Positions 52,544 through 56,319 of a stretch of DNA of 56,319 nucleotides are shown piece after piece; positions within the stretch are counted from its first letter, which is position 1; every line of letters starts with the position of its first letter. Made by a program: the position numbers and the translations under genes. This DNA comes from CAG-390 sp045633005. GTDB taxonomy: Bacteria; Bacillota; Clostridia; Oscillospirales; CAG-272. The DNA lies in contig JAZQXT010000057.1 in NCBI GenBank assembly GCA_045633005.1, positions 1 to 56,319 of the forward strand, written 5' to 3'. Below the pieces are notes generated by a model that had not been told where the DNA came from, ran no database searches, and was given only the letters and a program-made list of their open reading frames with translations.

Positions 52544-54028
52544 TCAAAAATCAATTCGGCTTATAAAATCTTGCTCAAAGCTCTCCGAGAGTGCGAGGGG
52601 GATATTTACGGCACGGGCGGCGATATCCTCGGCGCGTGATAAAAGATCGGGGGAGAGTAGGAGCTTTTTTGCGCCGTCGAGCGCGGAGCATCCGACCGCC
52701 ACGGCTTTTGCACCTTGGGGAAGAATTCCGAGCGTTCTTAACGCGTCGGGGTCTGCCGCGCTTCCGAAGCCGCCAGAAACGAAAACGGTGGCGGGAGCTA
52801 TGCCAAGCCTTGCGCAAACCGCGTCAACGGCGCATTTTACCGCCGCCCGCGCAAGCTGAAACGCGCGCACGTCCTCTTGGGAAATATAAACGCTTCCCGT
52901 CAGGTAAAATCTGCCGCCGCGCACCCTCGTTGCAAAGGCGGCGGGTAGCTCGCCGCGCGGCGCAAGGCTTCCGTCACGCCTGATGATGCCGCGGCGGAGC
53001 ATAAAGGCAAGCGCGTCGCAAATGCCGCTTCCGCAAATGCCCACGGGCGTTTTTTTGCCCACAACGTCAATATTCAGCGTGTTTTCGCCGCCGCTGACGT
53101 GCGCTATCGCGCCCGCGGCGTATTCCATTCCGCATTCTATGCCGCCACCCTCAAACGCGGGACCCGCGGCGGCGCTTGAGCAAACGATTTTTTCGCCGTG
53201 CATCAGGGCGACCTCGCCGTTCGTGCCGAGGTCGCAAAGCAGGGCGGGCTCGCCTGACGGAGCGGGGAAAAGGCTGAATATTCCCGCGGTGATATCTCCG
53301 CCGACGAAGGGGGAGATATGCGGAAACAGCGTTACCTCATCGGCGGAAATGCCCGTCAGTGCCGCGCAATCCGCACCGTACAGCCTTACGGCGCGGCGGT
53401 GCGCAAGATTTGCGTGCGCGTCCGCGAGATATTGGGGGTCGTTGCCGAGAAGCAGCTCGCTCATTACGGTGTTTGCCGCGATAACGGCGCGTTTTATGCT
53501 GCCATCCGCGCAAAGCTTGCCCGTCATATCCGCAAGAGACGCGCGGATACAGCTTGAAAGCGAGGAAAGATGCGTTTCCGATGCGGAAATGCGCGAAATT
53601 ACGTCCGCGCCGAAGGCGGCTTGGGGATTCTTTGCCGTCAGCGTGCCGACGTGGGCGTGAGTGTCAAGCTCGTATGCCGAAACGGCAACGGTGGTCGTGC
53701 CGATATCAACGGCAACGCCAAGCCCGCCCGTGGCGGCGCGGCTCTTACCCTCGCTCTTCGCGCGGCGAATGGGGCAGGACGCGACCTCGGCAATAACGAG
53801 GTCGGAGAGGATTTCAGCCTTGCACGAAAGCACGCATCCGTCGGCATCGCCGCATTCACTCGTTTTACCCGAAAGCACGCGCACGCGGCATTTTCCGCAA
53901 TTTCCGCCGCCGCAAACGCCGACGAAAACCCCTGCGGATGCAAGCGCTTGGCGGACGGTCTTGCCACGCTCGGCAAAAAGCGTAAGCCGCTCGCCGCCCG
54001 AAATAATTTCAATTTTCAGCTTTTCCAC
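52544..54028 (-). CDS. RACo-like ASKHA ATPase with N-terminal [2Fe-2S] ferredoxin domain
   Basis: A 494-residue protein. The N-terminal ferredoxin has VCGGGNCGKC (Cys-x4-Cys-x2-Cys) plus a fourth Cys in GCVLSCKAEI. From about residue 100 an ASKHA domain follows: phosphate-1 motif VAVDIGTTTVAVSAYEL, phosphate-2 motif LLCDLGTNGEVALMHGE, GPAFEGGGIECGMEYA, VGICGSGICDALAF and VSGGFGSAADP. Such proteins reductively reactivate corrinoid proteins in methyl transfer. This one is shorter than RACo (about 630) because the linker region is missing, and no corrinoid protein or methyltransferase is nearby. GTG start with GGGGGCGAG upstream. Confidence 0.88.
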   Translation of the reverse strand: MEKLKIEIISGGERLTLFAERGKTVRQALASAGVFVGVCGGGNCGKCRVRVLSGKTSECGDADGCVLSCKAEILSDLVIAEVASCPIRRAKSEGKSRAATGGLGVAVDIGTTTVAVSAYELDTHAHVGTLTAKNPQAAFGADVISRISASETHLSSLSSCIRASLADMTGKLCADGSIKRAVIAANTVMSELLLGNDPQYLADAHANLAHRRAVRLYGADCAALTGISADEVTLFPHISPFVGGDITAGIFSLFPAPSGEPALLCDLGTNGEVALMHGEKIVCSSAAAGPAFEGGGIECGMEYAAGAIAHVSGGENTLNIDVVGKKTPVGICGSGICDALAFMLRRGIIRRDGSLAPRGELPAAFATRVRGGRFYLTGSVYISQEDVRAFQLARAAVKCAVDAVCARLGIAPATVFVSGGFGSAADPDALRTLGILPQGAKAVAVGCSALDGAKKLLLSPDLLSRAEDIAARAVNIPLALSESFEQDFISRIDF

Positions 54029-54057
54029 TCGCTCGCCCCCTTTTTTATTCTGATTAC

Positions 54058-54086
54058 ATTATACAACCAAAGGCGAGAATGTTCAA
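54058..54086 (-). promoter_or_regulatory. Promoter of the ASKHA/ferredoxin gene
   Basis: Minus strand TTGAAC (54086-54081), 17 bases, TATAAT (54063-54058). Confidence 0.78.
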
Positions 54087-54093
54087 GTAAAAC

Positions 54094-54121
54094 TTGACTT
54101 TTTTGCGCGTTGTGATATAAT
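54094..54121 (+). promoter_or_regulatory. Promoter of the small peptide-glycosyltransferase unit
   Basis: TTGACT (54094-54099), 16 bases, TATAAT (54116-54121), divergent from the ASKHA promoter with seven bases between the -35 boxes. Confidence 0.8.
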
Positions 54122-54149
54122 AATAACATAAAATAGGGGGTAGTGTATT

Positions 54150-54269
54150 ATGAATAACGGATTACCCAACGGCGGCGGTTGGAAGCATACGGTCTTTTGG
54201 CTTGCCGTTTTTGCCGCAGTTGTATTTTTGTGGTATATTTTTATGAAAAATTTTGCAGGAATGATATAA
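54150..54269 (+). CDS. Small membrane protein, 39 residues
   Basis: A short frame with a proper promoter and ribosome site (ATAGGGGGTA): MNNGLPNGGGWKHTVFWLAV and then a single membrane helix (FAAVVFLWYIFMK) and NFAGMI. It lies in the promoter-proximal position of the glycosyltransferase-PAP2 unit, 15 bases before the next start. The Gly/Asn-rich front and one helix suggest a small membrane subunit or regulator; I do not recognise it. Confidence 0.65.
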   Translation: MNNGLPNGGGWKHTVFWLAVFAAVVFLWYIFMKNFAGMI

Positions 54270-54284
54270 AGGAACGGTCATAAA

Positions 54285-55370
54285 ATGACAGAAAAGAGCT
54301 TTACACAACGCGTTACGGTGGTCGTGCCGTCCTACCAGCCCGACGAAAAGCTGTGCCGAATCGTCGCAGAGCTGGAATCGGAGGGCTTTGACGATATAAT
54401 CGTGATAAACGACGGCTCGTCGCCCGAAAAAAAAGCGTTTTTCCCCGACCCCAAGGAGCATCCTGCGGTAACTCTGCTTGAGCACGAGGTCAATCGCGGC
54501 AAGGGCGCGGCGCTGAAAACGGCGTTTGAATATTTCCTTGCCAACCGCCCCGACCGTGCGGGCGTAGTCACCGCCGACGGCGACGCACAACATCGCGCGG
54601 CGGACGTTGCGGCTTGCTCGCGCCTTATGGTCGAGAAGGGCGCGCCCGTGCTTGGCGTGCGCAATTTTGACCTTGAGCACGTCCCCGCAAAGAGCCGAAT
54701 GGGCAATAAAATAACCTCTACGGTCTTTTTACTGCTTTGCGGACTTAAAATTTCCGACACGCAAACGGGACTTCGCGCGATACCCGCAAGCTATCTTGGC
54801 GAGCTTTGTCAGGTCGACGGCGACAGGTACGAATACGAAACGAATATGCTCCTTGAAATGAAGCGGCTTGGCGCTTCGTGGCTTGAGCAGAAGATAGAAA
54901 CTGTCTATATCGACGAGAATCAGACCTCACATTTCCGCCCCGTTATAGATTCCATAAGAATTTACGCGCTTATACTGAAATTCGTTTGCAGTTCGGGCAT
55001 ATCCGCGGTGGTGGACCTGCTTTTGTTCTATCTGCTCAAAAAGTTTTTGTCGCCCGTGCTTCCCGTGCTTCCCGTGCTCATCCCCACGGCTATTGCGCGC
55101 GTGGTGTCTTCGGCAACGAATTTCACCATAAATCGCAAGGCGGTGTTCAAGTCGGGCGAGTCCGTGGCGCGTACTTGCCTTAAATACTACGCCCTCGCCA
55201 TCCCCGTACTGCTCGTTTCGGCGGGCACGGTAAGCCTTCTTTCCGACACGCTCGGCGTGCAAGCCCCCGCGCTTGCAACGCTCATCAAGATGGTAGTTGA
55301 TACGGTGCTTTATTTCATCAACTTCCGCATTCAACGAGAATGGGTATTTGCACCGAGGAGGAAAAAATGA
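54285..55370 (+). CDS. GT2 glycosyltransferase fused to GtrA domain
   Basis: A 361-residue protein. Residues 1-220 are a GT-A fold of the dolichyl-phosphate-mannose-synthase type: VTVVVPSYQPDEKL, DIIVINDGSSP, NRGKGAALKTAFEY and VVTADGDAQH (DxD-like DGDAQ); residues about 235-355 form the four-span GtrA domain (FVCSSGISAVVDLLLFYLL). It should make and flip a polyprenyl-phosphate sugar for wall polymer or glycan decoration. Ribosome site AAAGGAACGG. Its stop overlaps the next start (ATGA). Confidence 0.92.
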   Translation: MTEKSFTQRVTVVVPSYQPDEKLCRIVAELESEGFDDIIVINDGSSPEKKAFFPDPKEHPAVTLLEHEVNRGKGAALKTAFEYFLANRPDRAGVVTADGDAQHRAADVAACSRLMVEKGAPVLGVRNFDLEHVPAKSRMGNKITSTVFLLLCGLKISDTQTGLRAIPASYLGELCQVDGDRYEYETNMLLEMKRLGASWLEQKIETVYIDENQTSHFRPVIDSIRIYALILKFVCSSGISAVVDLLLFYLLKKFLSPVLPVLPVLIPTAIARVVSSATNFTINRKAVFKSGESVARTCLKYYALAIPVLLVSAGTVSLLSDTLGVQAPALATLIKMVVDTVLYFINFRIQREWVFAPRRKK

Positions 55371-55948
55371 ATGCTATATATGAATTTGACTACGCCGTGC
55401 TGAACGGCATTCAGAGCATACGCTGTGGCTTTCTTGACGGCTTTTTGTCGTTTATAACGCATCTGTGCGACGCGGGCTGGATGTGGATAGCGCTTGCCGT
55501 GGTGTTTTTGTGCTTTAAGAGAACGCGCAAAATGGGCGCGGTCGTAGCCGTTGCGCTTATCATCGGGCTTGTGACCGTAAACCTCGGCATAAAGCCGCTC
55601 GTCGGGCGCGTAAGACCGTTTGCGAACGAGCTTTACGCGGCGCTTATCGCCGTGCGCGAGCCGCTTGTGTCGGTGCACGACGCGTCGTTCCCGTCGGGAC
55701 ATACGCTTGCCGCGTTTGAGGGCGCGATGGGAGTGTTCCTCTTTAACAAAAAATGGGGCGCGGCGGCGCTTGGCTTGGCGGTGCTGATAGGCTTTTCAAG
55801 GCTTTATCTCTACGTACATTATTTCACGGACGTGCTAGTTGGCGCGCTCCTCGGCGTTCTTTACGCCGTAGCCGCCTACTTTATCGTAAACGCCGTGGCG
55901 AGAAAATATCCAAAGATATTTTCGGTGAAATCCGACTCCATCGGGTGA
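55367..55948 (+). CDS. PAP2-family membrane phosphatase
   Basis: A 193-residue membrane phosphatase with the three catalytic blocks KPLVGRVRPF, PSGHT and SRLYLYVHYFTD, typical of enzymes that dephosphorylate lipid pyrophosphates such as undecaprenyl-PP. About five spans. I chose ATG 55367 because GAGGAGG is six bases upstream and it overlaps the GT2 stop. The final residues VKSDSIG are encoded by the first linker and hairpin of array 3, so the array has replaced or extended the native end. Confidence 0.9.
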   Translation: MNAIYEFDYAVLNGIQSIRCGFLDGFLSFITHLCDAGWMWIALAVVFLCFKRTRKMGAVVAVALIIGLVTVNLGIKPLVGRVRPFANELYAALIAVREPLVSVHDASFPSGHTLAAFEGAMGVFLFNKKWGAAALGLAVLIGFSRLYLYVHYFTDVLVGALLGVLYAVAAYFIVNAVARKYPKIFSVKSDSIG

Positions 55949-56244
55949 AATACGGCTTCGCCGTAATGATGTTGCGCCGTGGGCGCAAATGATGTTGCAA
56001 CAAGTTGCAAATGATGTGGGCTTGCGCCCAATGATGTTGCCTTCGGCAAATTAAGGTAGCTTTTGCGGCGCAAAAAGCAATTTATAAAAACAAAAGCGGT
56101 CAAAGCCGAGCTTTGCCACCTTTTTTCCTTAACATTTCGCGCAGCGGAATATATCACTGCGCCGTAAGGCGCAATATTACTCAGCCGTAAGGCTGAATAT
56201 CACTCGCCGCAAGGCAAATATCACTGAAAACGCGAAGCGTTTTC
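55926..56244. repeat. Mosaic hairpin array 3
   Basis: Left stems with linker TGAAAT then AATGATGT: CCGA (55932-55944), ACGGC (loop TTC), TGCGCC, TGCAAC, GGGC, TGCC. Core: AATTAAGG, hairpin GCTTTTGC / GCAAAAAGC, a degenerate GCGGTCAAAGC / GCTTTGCCACC terminator with T6, CCTTAACA. Right stems with linker ATATCACT or ATATTACT: TTCGC, TGCGCC (loop GTAA), CAGCC (GTAA), GCC (GCAA) and GAAAACGC (56226-56244, loop GAA). Same plan as the arrays at 2258 and 25001 but with two other linker types. Confidence 0.82.
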
Positions 56245-56319
56245 TCTGCGTCATTCCGAAGTCGCGGCGCGTTGTTCCGCGCCCCGGCGGGCGAATCTCC
56301 CCGTTTTTTCCCAGAAAAA
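56245..56319. other. Non-coding tail of the window
   Basis: No gene. TCATTCCGAAG ... GCGAATCTCCCC resembles the start of an interspersed palindromic repeat cut by the window edge, but only one part is visible. Confidence 0.35.

Overview
The window looks like chromosomal DNA of an uncultured, strictly anaerobic, Gram-positive member of the Clostridia (an Oscillospirales- or Christensenellales-like gut organism is my best guess). The basis is the gene set: an oxygen-sensitive class III ribonucleotide reductase as the only RNR seen, several radical-SAM and iron-sulfur proteins, cell-wall genes of the monoderm type (LytR-CpsA-Psr, MltG, VanY-like carboxypeptidase, sortase-like C-termini), BspA-type leucine-rich-repeat lipoproteins, an ECF sigma/RsgI-like pair, and textbook sigma-A promoters (TTGACA-17-TATAAT) in front of many units. 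Base composition is mid-GC with AT-rich intergenic regions. There are no rRNA, tRNA, phage, plasmid or CRISPR features.

Layout. 1-4.3 kb: end of mnmM, a VanY-like peptidase, an array of small hairpins, an orphan MazF/EndoA toxin, fructose-bisphosphate aldolase. 4.3-7.4 kb: a secreted GLUG-like surface protein, then a CNNM/CorC transporter behind a probable leader-peptide attenuator. 7.4-15.5 kb: one six-gene unit encoding two LRR lipoproteins, three SPFH (HflK/HflC-like) proteins and a P1B-type ATPase. 15.5-21.7 kb: recA-recX on the minus strand, then nrdG, three NrdR boxes, nrdD with a fused glutaredoxin-like domain, and trxB. 21.7-25.8 kb: a 1057-residue repetitive surface protein, a second hairpin array, a purine phosphoribosyltransferase. 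26-31.8 kb: a Gld-like ABC system (ATPase, permease, auxiliary protein, DUF4340 protein). 31.9-35.6 kb: a small membrane protein, then pepF and an esterase bracketed by two copies of a 220-bp MITE-like element. 35.6-43.3 kb (minus strand): LCP protein, CapD-like dehydratase, mltG, CPBP protease, DJ-1 protein, Ig-like surface protein. 43.5-52.5 kb: DinG-like helicase, asnS-aspartate aminotransferase, ytqA, ECF sigma factor with a PepSY-repeat RsgI-like anti-sigma. 52.5-56.3 kb: a RACo-like ASKHA/ferredoxin protein, a 39-residue membrane peptide, a GT2-GtrA glycosyltransferase, a PAP2 phosphatase, and a third hairpin array.

How the genes fit together. DNA precursor supply is organised as NrdG (activase), NrdD with its own redoxin domain, and TrxB, all apparently under NrdR. 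The envelope genes cover wall polymer attachment, glycan termination, lipid-linked sugar modification and surface display. The least explained parts are the SPFH/P-ATPase/LRR operon, the three mosaic hairpin arrays that run into the stop codons of flanking genes, the two covarying MITE copies, and the attenuator in front of the CorC-type transporter. All assignments come from reading the sequence and from family knowledge; no database search was possible.
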